The notes under the pieces: model-generated
The model's database searches: none
Told to the model about the DNA's origin: nothing
The model's input: only the letters and a program-made list of their open reading frames with translations
Shown here: in pieces, positions 8,235 through 15,444 of the stretch
Numbering within the stretch: the first letter of the stretch is position 1
Layout: every line of letters begins with the position of its first letter
Position numbers and translations under genes: made by a program
NCBI RefSeq assembly: GCF_900100755.1
Contig: NZ_FNCI01000006.1
Location: 62,001-126,000 of the forward strand
Direction of reading: 5' to 3'
Length of the DNA: 64,000 bases
Origin: Onishia taeanensis
GTDB taxonomy: Bacteria; Pseudomonadota; Gammaproteobacteria; Pseudomonadales; Halomonadaceae

Positions 8235-9701
8235 TTACTGGAGAGCGAAGCTGCCAGAATTTAGCCACAGATGGACGAGAATGCTAGCCACATAACCCAG
8301 GAAAATGATGGGCGACCATTTCAGGTGCCCAAGGAAGGTATAAGAGCCACGGGCCTGGCCCATTAGCGCTACCCCAGCGGCCGAACCGACTGACAGCAGG
8401 CTGCCGCCGACGCCAGCGGTCAGGGTGATCAGTAGCCAGTGACCATGCGACATCTCTGGTTCCATGGTTAGTACCGCAAACATGACCGGAATGTTATCGA
8501 CCACTGCTGAGATCAGGCCCAGAAACACATTGGCCCAGGTGGCATCCCACTGGCTGTAGAGCACTTCCGAAAGCATCGCCAAGTATCCCATGAAGCCTAG
8601 GCCTCCAACGCACATCACTACCCCGTAGAAGAACAGCAGCGTATCCCATTCGGCTCGGGCGATACGGTTGAATACGTCGAATGGCACGACACTGCCCAGG
8701 CGTTCCAGTGCTTGGAGGTCCCCGCGCTGTCGGTAATGACTGCGTTGGCGTTCCAGTTCGCGAGGCAGAGTGCGGCGTAGGTAATAGCCAAAGAACTGCA
8801 GATAGCCCAAGCCAGTCATCATGCCAAGCACGGGCGGCAGGTGTAGGACAGTATGGCAGGCCACTGCTGTTGCCACCGTCAGCAGGAACAGCAGCACGAT
8901 TCGCCGCGCACCACGCTTCATCTCTATGTGCTCACCGTGAGCCTTGGGGTGATATTTCGGGACGAAGAAACTCATCACCACTGCCGGTACCAGGAAGTTA
9001 GTCAGCGACGGCCCCAATAGCTCGAAGAATTCGTAAAACTCCACCAGCCCGGCCTGCCAAACCATCAGGGTCGTGATATCACCAAATGGGCTGAAGGCAC
9101 CACCGGCATTGGCGGCCACCACGATATTCACGCAGCACAGGTTGATGAAGCGGTGATTGCCTTCGGCTACCTTGGTGACAACGGCGCACATCAACAAGGC
9201 GGTAGTCAGGTTGTCGGCGACAGGAGAAATCACGAAGGCCAGGCCGCCCGTCAGCCAGAACAAGCTGCGGTAGCTGAAGCCGCGTTCCAGCATCCAACCT
9301 CGCAGCGCATCGAATACCCCGCGTTCATCCATGGCATTGATGTAGGTCATCGCAACCAGCAGGAACAGCATCAATTCCGAGAATTCGAGTAGCGTGGCCC
9401 GGAATGCATGTTCGGCCGCGTCCGGCATGCCGTTACTGACGTAGACCCAGCCGATGAGCCCCCAGATGACGCCTGCGGCCACCAGTACAGGCTTCGACTT
9501 GCGCATGTGCAGCTTTTCTTCAAGCATGACAAGCACATACGCAAGAATGAAAATAGCGACGGTGAACATGCCAACGGCCGAATCGGTTAAATCCAGCTCA
9601 CCGGACATGGCCAGCACCGAAGGGCTGAAGACCAGGCAAAGCAGGGCGAATGCCATGATGGGAAGGTAGTACTGCCAAGAAAAAGGCGATTTATTGTTCA
9701 T
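8235..9701 (-). CDS. nhaD: Na+/H+ antiporter NhaD
   Basis: A 488-residue inner-membrane protein of the ion-transporter superfamily that exchanges cytoplasmic Na+ (or Li+) for external protons, important at high salt or pH. About 12 hydrophobic segments are visible. Diagnostic stretches are SPVADNLTTALLMCA (near residue 160), VVAANAGGAFSPFGDITTLMVW (near 195-215) and SAVVDNIPVMFAVL (near 400); the two DN motifs and the GDITT motif belong to the conserved core of NhaD. The start ATG at 9701 lacks a good ribosome site, but the next in-frame ATG (residue 16) would cut the first segment. The gene stands alone with a hairpin behind it. Such a gene fits a halophilic or haloalkaliphilic host. Confidence 0.93.
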   Translation of the reverse strand: MNNKSPFSWQYYLPIMAFALLCLVFSPSVLAMSGELDLTDSAVGMFTVAIFILAYVLVMLEEKLHMRKSKPVLVAAGVIWGLIGWVYVSNGMPDAAEHAFRATLLEFSELMLFLLVAMTYINAMDERGVFDALRGWMLERGFSYRSLFWLTGGLAFVISPVADNLTTALLMCAVVTKVAEGNHRFINLCCVNIVVAANAGGAFSPFGDITTLMVWQAGLVEFYEFFELLGPSLTNFLVPAVVMSFFVPKYHPKAHGEHIEMKRGARRIVLLFLLTVATAVACHTVLHLPPVLGMMTGLGYLQFFGYYLRRTLPRELERQRSHYRQRGDLQALERLGSVVPFDVFNRIARAEWDTLLFFYGVVMCVGGLGFMGYLAMLSEVLYSQWDATWANVFLGLISAVVDNIPVMFAVLTMEPEMSHGHWLLITLTAGVGGSLLSVGSAAGVALMGQARGSYTFLGHLKWSPIIFLGYVASILVHLWLNSGSFALQ

Positions 9702-10229
9702 AATTTATTGTATCGGCTTTGGTTTAAATAACGATTCTGTACGATGCTATCATGCCCCGTAGCCTTACCAATTAGAGACCTTCGATGCATAGCGGCAATT
9801 AACCTGCGTGCATGATCTACGTCACGATTCTGCGCAAGCTTTCGGGTGGCAAAACAACATTCGAACGGGAATTCTGAATACCAGAGATCCCTAGCGCACT
9901 GTTTTTGTGCATTTTCGCTAACCATGTCGGTGATAGCGGTGTTGAAGAAGGGGCGGGTTGGCGGGTCGGTGGTCAACTTGCATCGCGGCGATAGGCGAAT
10001 TTTTGACAACATGTTACGTTAGCCCCCGCGAAGTCTAGTGATACGGTACAGCGTGCGGGCTTCTGCGCAGCATGGGACTAGGTGAGACAATGGTGTCGCT
10101 CATCACCGACAATTTGACGGCCAATGGCGTCAGGTAAACAGGATGTCCGCTGTCCTTGGACTGTCGTGACCGCTATCGCCCCGGGAAGGGCGAAGCCTAA
10201 TCTTTTCTTGAGGTGTAATAAGACGACGC
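9702..10229. other. Divergent intergenic region between nhaD and the DUF3581 gene
   Basis: About 530 bases with no supportable gene. The frame at 9698-10012 (minus) encodes a cysteine-rich, low-quality peptide and was rejected. The stretch next to nhaD (9702-9745) is AT-rich and should carry its promoter. A perfect TTGACA hexamer occurs at 10003-10008 but no matching -10 lies 16-18 bases downstream on the plus strand. Confidence 0.5.
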
Positions 10230-10943
10230 ATGTTTCTCGACAAATTCCATCAGGTCCACGACGGCCGCATTAGCATCAGTGCGGAGCAAGCCAGCCATTT
10301 TGCCAAGCAGGTCGCCGGAGACTACAACCCGATCCACAACCCGGATGCGCGGCGCTTCTGTGTGCCGGGGGATCTGCTCTTTGCGTTGGTCTTGTCGAAG
10401 TTCGGCTTGTCTCAATGCATGACCTTTCATTTTCGCAGCATGGTGGGGGCAGAGGTCGCGCTGGATTTCCAGGAGCATGATGATGGCTCTATTCGCGTCA
10501 CCGACCAGCAGGGCAAGGTGTACCTGGAAGTCGAGCGCAGCGGAGGTTTGACGCACGACGAAGAGGTGATCGCCGCCTTCACGCGGCGGTATGTGGCATT
10601 TTCCGGCAAGAATTTCCCGCATTACCTCAAGCCGCTGATGCAGACGCACGGCGTCATGTTCAACCCCCAGCGTCCGCTGGTGATCTACGACAGCATGGGT
10701 TTTTCGCTGGATCGCCTCGACGTCGAAGATCCGGGCCTTGAGCTTCAGGACTCGTCTTTCGAAGTACTCGGCAAACGCGGTGAGGCCCTCCTGGAGTTCG
10801 GACTCACTGCCTGCGGCCACAATATTGGTAGGGGCTCCAAGAAGCTGGTGGTCAGCGGTCTACGTGATTACGACACCGCCGCCATGGATGAGATCGTCTG
10901 CGAGTTCTATCGCCTCAAGGCGGCTTACGAGGCAGCCGTCTGA
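10230..10943 (+). CDS. DUF3581 family protein (hotdog-like)
   Basis: A 237-residue soluble protein. The motif GDYNPIHNPDARRFCVPGDLLF (residues ~31-52), with the D-x-N-PxH arrangement seen in MaoC-like hydratases, identifies the DUF3581 family, found mainly in marine gammaproteobacteria. A role in acyl-CoA chemistry can be guessed from the hotdog-type motif, but no reaction is established. The start has no strong ribosome site (a GAGG lies 20 bases upstream). It stands alone between nhaD (divergent) and the CorA-type gene. Confidence 0.75.
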   Translation: MFLDKFHQVHDGRISISAEQASHFAKQVAGDYNPIHNPDARRFCVPGDLLFALVLSKFGLSQCMTFHFRSMVGAEVALDFQEHDDGSIRVTDQQGKVYLEVERSGGLTHDEEVIAAFTRRYVAFSGKNFPHYLKPLMQTHGVMFNPQRPLVIYDSMGFSLDRLDVEDPGLELQDSSFEVLGKRGEALLEFGLTACGHNIGRGSKKLVVSGLRDYDTAAMDEIVCEFYRLKAAYEAAV

Positions 10944-11003
10944 TAAGACTGCCTCTCAGGTGAAGTTTCCCTGTAAAGGGGCGAGCACCTTCTTTCACGA
11001 TTG

Positions 11004-11023
11004 CGCGCCGGGCTGTCGGCGCG
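11004..11023 (+). terminator. Possible terminator after the DUF3581 gene
   Basis: A 6-bp GC stem (CGCGCC at 11004-11009, GGCGCG at 11018-11023) with an 8-base loop, followed by TTCGTC. The T tract is poor, so the call is weak. Confidence 0.35.
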
Positions 11024-11098
11024 TTCGTCATACAGTGCAAAGTCATGAGGACTGGCTTATCTTGGCACCTTTCCATTCTCCAGGAAGGATCGTGTCTC

Positions 11099-12067
11099 AT
11101 GATTCGCACGCTACTGCTCGACACCGACGGTCATTCACGCACGGGAGGAGAGGAGTTAATCGCCGATTGGCGAGAGCAACCGAACAGTCGCATCTGGGTT
11201 GATCTACAGGGTGTGTCACCTGAGGAGCAGCGAGTCCTGCTCGAGGATTTTGACTGCCATCCGCTGGCGATCATCGATGCCCAGCGGGAGCGTCATCCTC
11301 CCAAGGTCGAGGAATTCGAGACGCATACCCTGATCATTTATCGGGGCATATCGTCTTTTGACGCCGAGCTTAACTATGCGCCTCAGCAGGTCTCCTTCTT
11401 TATCGGTGATCGCTCCCTGATCAGCCTGCACCCAAGCCTTGCCATGAGCATTGACCGCATGTGGGGGCAGGACGGCAGTAAGCTGCTGGGGCAATCACCC
11501 GGGCAACTGGCGTTGAAGATCATGCACCTTTCGGCGGGGTTCTATCTCGAGAGCCTGCTCGAGTTCGAAACCCAGCTCAGCGATCTCGAGGATGACCTGA
11601 TCGAAGCGGGCAACGATACCCTGATGAAGCGGATCATCAGCTACAAGTCGCGGCTGTTGAAGATGCGGCGAATCTTCAACTATCACCAGGCGATCACCCA
11701 GGAGGTGATGGCCTATGATTACGATCATCTGCCTCGGGAAGATGCCGACACCCTTCACGCCGTCAACGATGTTCATGAGCGTTTCGAGCGCCTATATAGC
11801 CTGACGCAGATGTATTACGACATTTGCGGCGACCTGATAGACGGCTATATTTCCATCTCGTCACACCAGCTCAACATCACCATGCGCGTACTCACCGTTA
11901 TCACGGCGATATTTGTTCCACTGGGCTTCCTGGCGGGGCTTTATGGGATGAATTTCTCCTATATCCCCGAGCTTGGTTATCGCTATGGCTATTTCGCTCT
12001 CCTTGGCGTGATGGCCGTGATTGCGACCAGTCTGGTGTGGCTGTTCCGCCGCAAGGGCTGGATGTAG
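11099..12067 (+). CDS. CorA/ZntB-family divalent cation transporter
   Basis: A 322-residue protein of the CorA superfamily, a pentameric inner-membrane channel or transporter for Mg2+, Co2+ or Zn2+. A large cytoplasmic N-terminal domain is followed by two C-terminal membrane helices (about 262-282 and 295-315), and the signature YGMNF lies at the end of the first helix. The YGMNF form favours CorA-like over ZntB members (which often carry GGMN), but many CorA-type proteins of this shape are annotated ZntB, so the ion is uncertain. The chosen ATG at 11099 has AGGAAGGA 9 bases upstream; the frame could open earlier at 11045. Positive residues at the end (RRKGWM) match the cytoplasmic tail. Confidence 0.88.
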   Translation: MIRTLLLDTDGHSRTGGEELIADWREQPNSRIWVDLQGVSPEEQRVLLEDFDCHPLAIIDAQRERHPPKVEEFETHTLIIYRGISSFDAELNYAPQQVSFFIGDRSLISLHPSLAMSIDRMWGQDGSKLLGQSPGQLALKIMHLSAGFYLESLLEFETQLSDLEDDLIEAGNDTLMKRIISYKSRLLKMRRIFNYHQAITQEVMAYDYDHLPREDADTLHAVNDVHERFERLYSLTQMYYDICGDLIDGYISISSHQLNITMRVLTVITAIFVPLGFLAGLYGMNFSYIPELGYRYGYFALLGVMAVIATSLVWLFRRKGWM

Positions 12068-12106
12068 TTCTTTTGGGTTCTGGAAGCAGAAGCAGAATCC
12101 TGAAAA

Positions 12107-12165
12107 AGTCGTGAAGAGAGTCGTGGGAAAGTTCTGGAATAAGTTCTGGAAATAGTTTTGAAAAA
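12107..12165 (+). repeat. Degenerate 12-bp tandem repeats
   Basis: Five consecutive imperfect units after the CorA-type gene: 12107-12118, 12119-12129, 12130-12141, 12142-12153 and 12154-12165. The clearest pair is AGTTCTGGAATA and AGTTCTGGAAAT. The stretch is purine-rich on the plus strand and encodes no gene. Confidence 0.7.
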
Positions 12166-12215
12166 AAGCTCTGACAGTAGATGGATCTGGCTGCAATAAC
12201 CGGCGTAAAAGCAAA

Positions 12216-12239
12216 GCGCCAGGTCCGGGGACCTGGCGC
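12216..12239 (-). terminator. Intrinsic terminator of the secreted repeat-protein gene
   Basis: A 9-bp stem (12216-12224 with 12231-12239) is followed on the minus strand by TTTGCTTTT, as expected for a rho-independent terminator of the gene ending at 12284. Confidence 0.8.
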
Positions 12240-12283
12240 GGGTAGCATCAAGGCACGGCCGCTTTACATGGCCGGTGCTTATG

Positions 12284-13183
12284 TTATTTCAAGTAGATCT
12301 GGCCCTGGCCATAGAGGCTCTGGCAGTCGGCGGCGTCGTGATAGCGATCTTCGGCGAGGTTGTTAGAATTCACACCGGGGCCGGCGAAGCGCGGGTCGTC
12401 GCATTCACCGTCGTTGGACCATTGGCTGGTGTTGTCACCCCATTGGATGTCGCTTGAGCTGTTGACCGTATCGCCGCTCGACGCGAGCGTAATACGTCCC
12501 TGTTCATAGAGGCTCTGGCAATCGACGGCATCGTGATAGCGATCCTCGTCGACGTTGAGTGAATGAGCGCCTTCGCCTACGAAGCGTGGATCATCACATT
12601 CGCCATCATTCGCCCACCGGCTGGTATTGTCGCCCCATTCGATGTCGCCGCTATTGTTGACCTGCGCAGTGCTCGAAGCAGAACCGCCTGACATGTCCGT
12701 CCATTCCGGGTCCCGCTCGGAGATCTTGACGACCGCCTCGGGCATTTCGCCGGGGTTAAAGGTGCCAACCCAGACGTTATAGTTGCCGGACGGCGCTGAA
12801 TTCCACTGCAGCGCCGGATTATTGCCGCTGGCAGTCGAGTAGTCGTCGTTGCAGTGCCAGTTGCCGTTGGCGTCATAGACTACCAGCGTCGTGTCCGATG
12901 CGGACTCGACATAGATGGTGAGTGGGTACTCGCCAGCTTCGAAATTGATGTCCAAATCCGGTGTTTCGCCGTTCACGAAGCCGCTGCAGTTGGGGCCGGC
13001 TTCGGAGGCGTCGGTGTCGCCGCCCGCACTGATACTGACCTGGTGAGGATCAGGCTGGAAACCTGATTTCAACTCGATGGTTTCGTAGAGCGGCGCTGCC
13101 TGCCAGTTCAGGGCCTGGGCGGAGCTGGCCAGGCACAGGAGCGGGACGGCGGCGAAGACGGCACAACGTGAAGCGGACATCAT
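12284..13183 (-). CDS. Secreted protein with two NDGECDDPRF repeats
   Basis: A 299-residue exported protein. The signal peptide ends at SAQA (residue 24). Residues ~30-155 form a beta-rich domain with IYVESASDTTLVVYD and NVWVGTF, resembling the bacterial pre-peptidase C-terminal-type domain. Two near-identical ~60-residue repeats follow; each contains WGDNTS-W-NDGECDDPRF, an ED-RYHDA-DC segment and a conserved cysteine pair. The acidic, cysteine-containing pattern suggests calcium binding or disulfide-stabilised loops, but this is inference. The motif occurs in secreted proteins and in association with caspase-like peptidases, but no catalytic domain is present here. The ATG at 13183 has AAGGAA 8 bases upstream (13192-13197). 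Confidence 0.7.
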   Translation of the reverse strand: MMSASRCAVFAAVPLLCLASSAQALNWQAAPLYETIELKSGFQPDPHQVSISAGGDTDASEAGPNCSGFVNGETPDLDINFEAGEYPLTIYVESASDTTLVVYDANGNWHCNDDYSTASGNNPALQWNSAPSGNYNVWVGTFNPGEMPEAVVKISERDPEWTDMSGGSASSTAQVNNSGDIEWGDNTSRWANDGECDDPRFVGEGAHSLNVDEDRYHDAVDCQSLYEQGRITLASSGDTVNSSSDIQWGDNTSQWSNDGECDDPRFAGPGVNSNNLAEDRYHDAADCQSLYGQGQIYLK

Positions 13184-13531
13184 GAATGCATTTCCTTGCA
13201 ATGAGAGAGTGATGACGAGGCACACCGGGGGATAATATGGTCAGAAATGCTGAGAATGTCACGCTTTGCAAGGCTTTTCGTGATGGATTGTTCCCAATCA
13301 ATGACCTGAATCCCTAGCCTTAACGATTACCCGAAGTTGGGCTTTCTAAGCCATTGAAGGGTGGCGCACCACTGGTCCACTTGTGGCCTCCATCATTTTA
13401 CTCATCTTGCATCTCTCGCCCTGTACCTGCGGACAGTTATGGACCGGCAAGAGGCCGGGTAAGCCACTATGCTGTGGACAGGCCCGTTCGGGCCTCTTCC
13501 TCATGTCCTCATGCTTCGGGAGATTTGCATC
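13184..13531. other. Divergent intergenic region with a GC hairpin
   Basis: About 350 bases between two divergent secreted-protein genes. The AT-rich part at 13225-13310 is a plausible promoter zone for the minus-strand gene. A 7-bp stem AGGCCCG/CGGGCCT (13480-13486, 13489-13495) lies in the leader of the plus-strand gene. No gene was recognised. Confidence 0.5.
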
Positions 13532-13996
13532 ATGGATAGGAATTATCTCACGCTGGGCTCAGCCGCTTCATTGCTGATCGCCGCGATAGTCATGGCCACT
13601 GCCTCGTTCGCCACGTCAGCGCTGGCCGCCGATGGTCAAAGTCTCACCTTCCAGGGAGATGCCAGCTTCAACGGACCACACGGCGGCCAGGCGATCAAGG
13701 CTGCCCTCGTCGATACCGTGTCGGGCGAGGTGCTTGCCGTGCAGTCCGGCACCGTTTCCGCCGACGGCGATCCGGCCTTCTCGTTTACCTACCCCGATGC
13801 GCTGCAGGCTGGCGATAGCTATGCAGTCGACTACTGGATTGACTCGAACTTTGGTGGCGGCACCGTCGGCACCTGCGACGGCATGCAGCATGATCATCAG
13901 TGGCATATCCCCATCGAGGTGGGTGATGGGTCAACGACACATGTCGAAAGCCATAATCCCTCTGCCATGTCCCCGGTTTGCGCAAGCTTCGAATAA
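13532..13996 (+). CDS. Small secreted protein of unknown function
   Basis: A 154-residue exported protein; the signal peptide runs to ATSALA (about residue 30). The mature part is beta-rich with a single Ig- or transthyretin-like domain feel (strands SYAVDYWIDS, EVLAVQSGTV). It has a small histidine cluster (QHDHQWH) near the middle and two cysteines (GTCDGM and SPVCASFE), which could bind a metal or form a disulfide. No named family was recognised. The ATG at 13532 has GGAG at 13517-13520; an earlier in-frame ATG at 13469 would add 21 residues ahead of a normal signal peptide and is less likely. Confidence 0.65.
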   Translation: MDRNYLTLGSAASLLIAAIVMATASFATSALAADGQSLTFQGDASFNGPHGGQAIKAALVDTVSGEVLAVQSGTVSADGDPAFSFTYPDALQAGDSYAVDYWIDSNFGGGTVGTCDGMQHDHQWHIPIEVGDGSTTHVESHNPSAMSPVCASFE

Positions 13997-14071
13997 CCGC
14001 TGTATTCTCTTTGCCGTCCCGGGTACCGGCCCGGGTCGGCCGACCTCGTATGTGGAGATTGGGAGGCTTAT

Positions 14072-14779
14072 CTAGGCAGGATTGCCCACCGATGACACAG
14101 ACACCGACTCCATTCGATAGCCGCACTGATAAATGCTCCGGAGTCGGAAACCGTGGCTACCGTCCAGGCTGAGCTTGCGGCGGAGTCGGCTGATGTGCGT
14201 GTCGATGGTGCGGGTCGAAATATCGCCTTGCATACCCCAGACGACTTCGAGCAGATGTGCACGTGAGAGCAACTCGTTGGCATGTGTGAACAGCAGCGTT
14301 GCCAAACGGTATTCCTTATCGGTCAGAGTAACGGCGTGCTCTTCAAAGCGTATGCAGCGCTGCTGGTGGTCCAAGTGATAGCTCCCGACCTTAGCGGCAG
14401 TATCTTCCGCTATTATTCCCGCGCGCCTGCCTAGGGCATTGATGCGGGCACTTAACTCTCTTGGCCGCAGTGGCTTGGCAATGAAGTCGTCTGCGCCATG
14501 CTCCAGGGCCATTACGACGTCTTCTTCATTCTGACTGGCCGTGATGAACAGGATGAGGCCGCGCCAACCATCATGCTGGCGGAGGTTCTTGGTCACATCC
14601 ATACCGCAGGCATCAGGTAGCCGCCAGTCGATGATCAGGAGGTCGAAGGACTGGTGTTGCAAGGCGCGCCGCAGCTCGCTGGCACGCTGGAAAAGCGATA
14701 TCTCGTGCCCATCCTTGGCCAAACACAGTTCTATGAAGGATTGCTGGATGTCGTCATCTTCTAGAACGCCAATGCGCAT
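14072..14779 (-). CDS. OmpR-family response regulator
   Basis: A 235-residue two-domain regulator. The receiver domain (1-~118) has the acidic pocket E7-D8-D9, phosphoacceptor D51 (LLIIDWRLPD) and K102 (FIAKPLRP). The winged-helix domain (about 130-228) shows the OmpR pattern (LTDKEYRLATLLF, RTIDTHISRLRRKL, GYRM). It binds DNA when phosphorylated. No kinase gene is in its own operon; the nearest is the hybrid kinase at 15.4 kb, on the opposite strand. It is divergent from the molybdopterin-fold gene and could control that locus, an inference from position only. Confidence 0.92.
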   Translation of the reverse strand: MRIGVLEDDDIQQSFIELCLAKDGHEISLFQRASELRRALQHQSFDLLIIDWRLPDACGMDVTKNLRQHDGWRGLILFITASQNEEDVVMALEHGADDFIAKPLRPRELSARINALGRRAGIIAEDTAAKVGSYHLDHQQRCIRFEEHAVTLTDKEYRLATLLFTHANELLSRAHLLEVVWGMQGDISTRTIDTHISRLRRKLSLDGSHGFRLRSIYQCGYRMESVSVSSVGNPA

Positions 14780-14918
14780 CGGTCACTTCCTATGACATAG
14801 CTTTGATAGAGCATTCTAGTGTAAGGAGCGCTGGTTGATACGTTGGCAGGTCGCTTTAAAGTTTTTCATCTTAGTGCCGATATTGAAAATATCTTTCCTA
14901 GGGAAAAGACATAAATCA

Positions 14919-15428
14919 ATGAAAATCCTAACAAAATTCTTTTTTTCTGCTGCGCTAAGCGCTTCCGTTATCTTTGCCGAAGACGTCCAGGCCCTTGAGG
15001 CGCCCACTGGCCCTGTCATTCTCGTCGTCAGTGGCAAACTCGGCAATACCAATGTGGGGGATGAGGCTCACTTCGACCGTGAGATGCTCAAGGCGCTGCC
15101 ACAGCATGAAACCGTGACGCACACGCCTTGGCATGACGGGGAAGTAAGCTTTGTGGGTCCACTTGGGCGTGATCTTCTCGAGGCCGTGGGCGCCGAGGCA
15201 ACTAACATGCACATTACGGCGCTGAACGACTATGCAGTCGACGTCCCAGTAGACGATTTCATGACGTATGATGTTTTGTTGGCCATGTCAGCCAATGGCC
15301 GTGCATTGAGAGTACGCGATCAGGGGCCGATCTTTATTATTTATCCATTCGATGAGAGACCTGAACTACGCAACGATATTACGGTACATCGTTCAGTTTG
15401 GCAGGTTAAGCGCATTGACCTCAAATGA
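14919..15428 (+). CDS. Small exported molybdopterin-fold protein
   Basis: A 169-residue protein: signal peptide (FFFSAALSASVIFAEDVQA) and one oxidoreductase-molybdopterin-binding-type domain, seen in FVGPLGRDLLEAVGA, ITALNDYAVDVPVDDF, LLAMSANGRALRVRDQGPIF and VWQVKRIDL. These short versions lack the dimerisation domain of sulfite oxidase/YedY and the usual cofactor cysteine is not evident, so the protein may be a sensory or non-catalytic relative. It lies just upstream of the hybrid kinase on the same strand, so it may serve as a periplasmic ligand-binding partner (inference). The ATG at 14919 follows a weak GGGA; a longer frame from 14835 would not have a better signal. Confidence 0.7.
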   Translation: MKILTKFFFSAALSASVIFAEDVQALEAPTGPVILVVSGKLGNTNVGDEAHFDREMLKALPQHETVTHTPWHDGEVSFVGPLGRDLLEAVGAEATNMHITALNDYAVDVPVDDFMTYDVLLAMSANGRALRVRDQGPIFIIYPFDERPELRNDITVHRSVWQVKRIDLK

Positions 15429-15444
15429 TCTAGTGCCGCCCAAA

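Noticed and set aside
9698-10012. 104-codon minus-strand frame upstream of nhaD
   Set aside because: Overlaps the nhaD start and has a random composition; more likely promoter DNA.
10003-10037. Sigma-70 promoter starting with a perfect TTGACA
   Set aside because: No acceptable -10 at the right distance on the plus strand.
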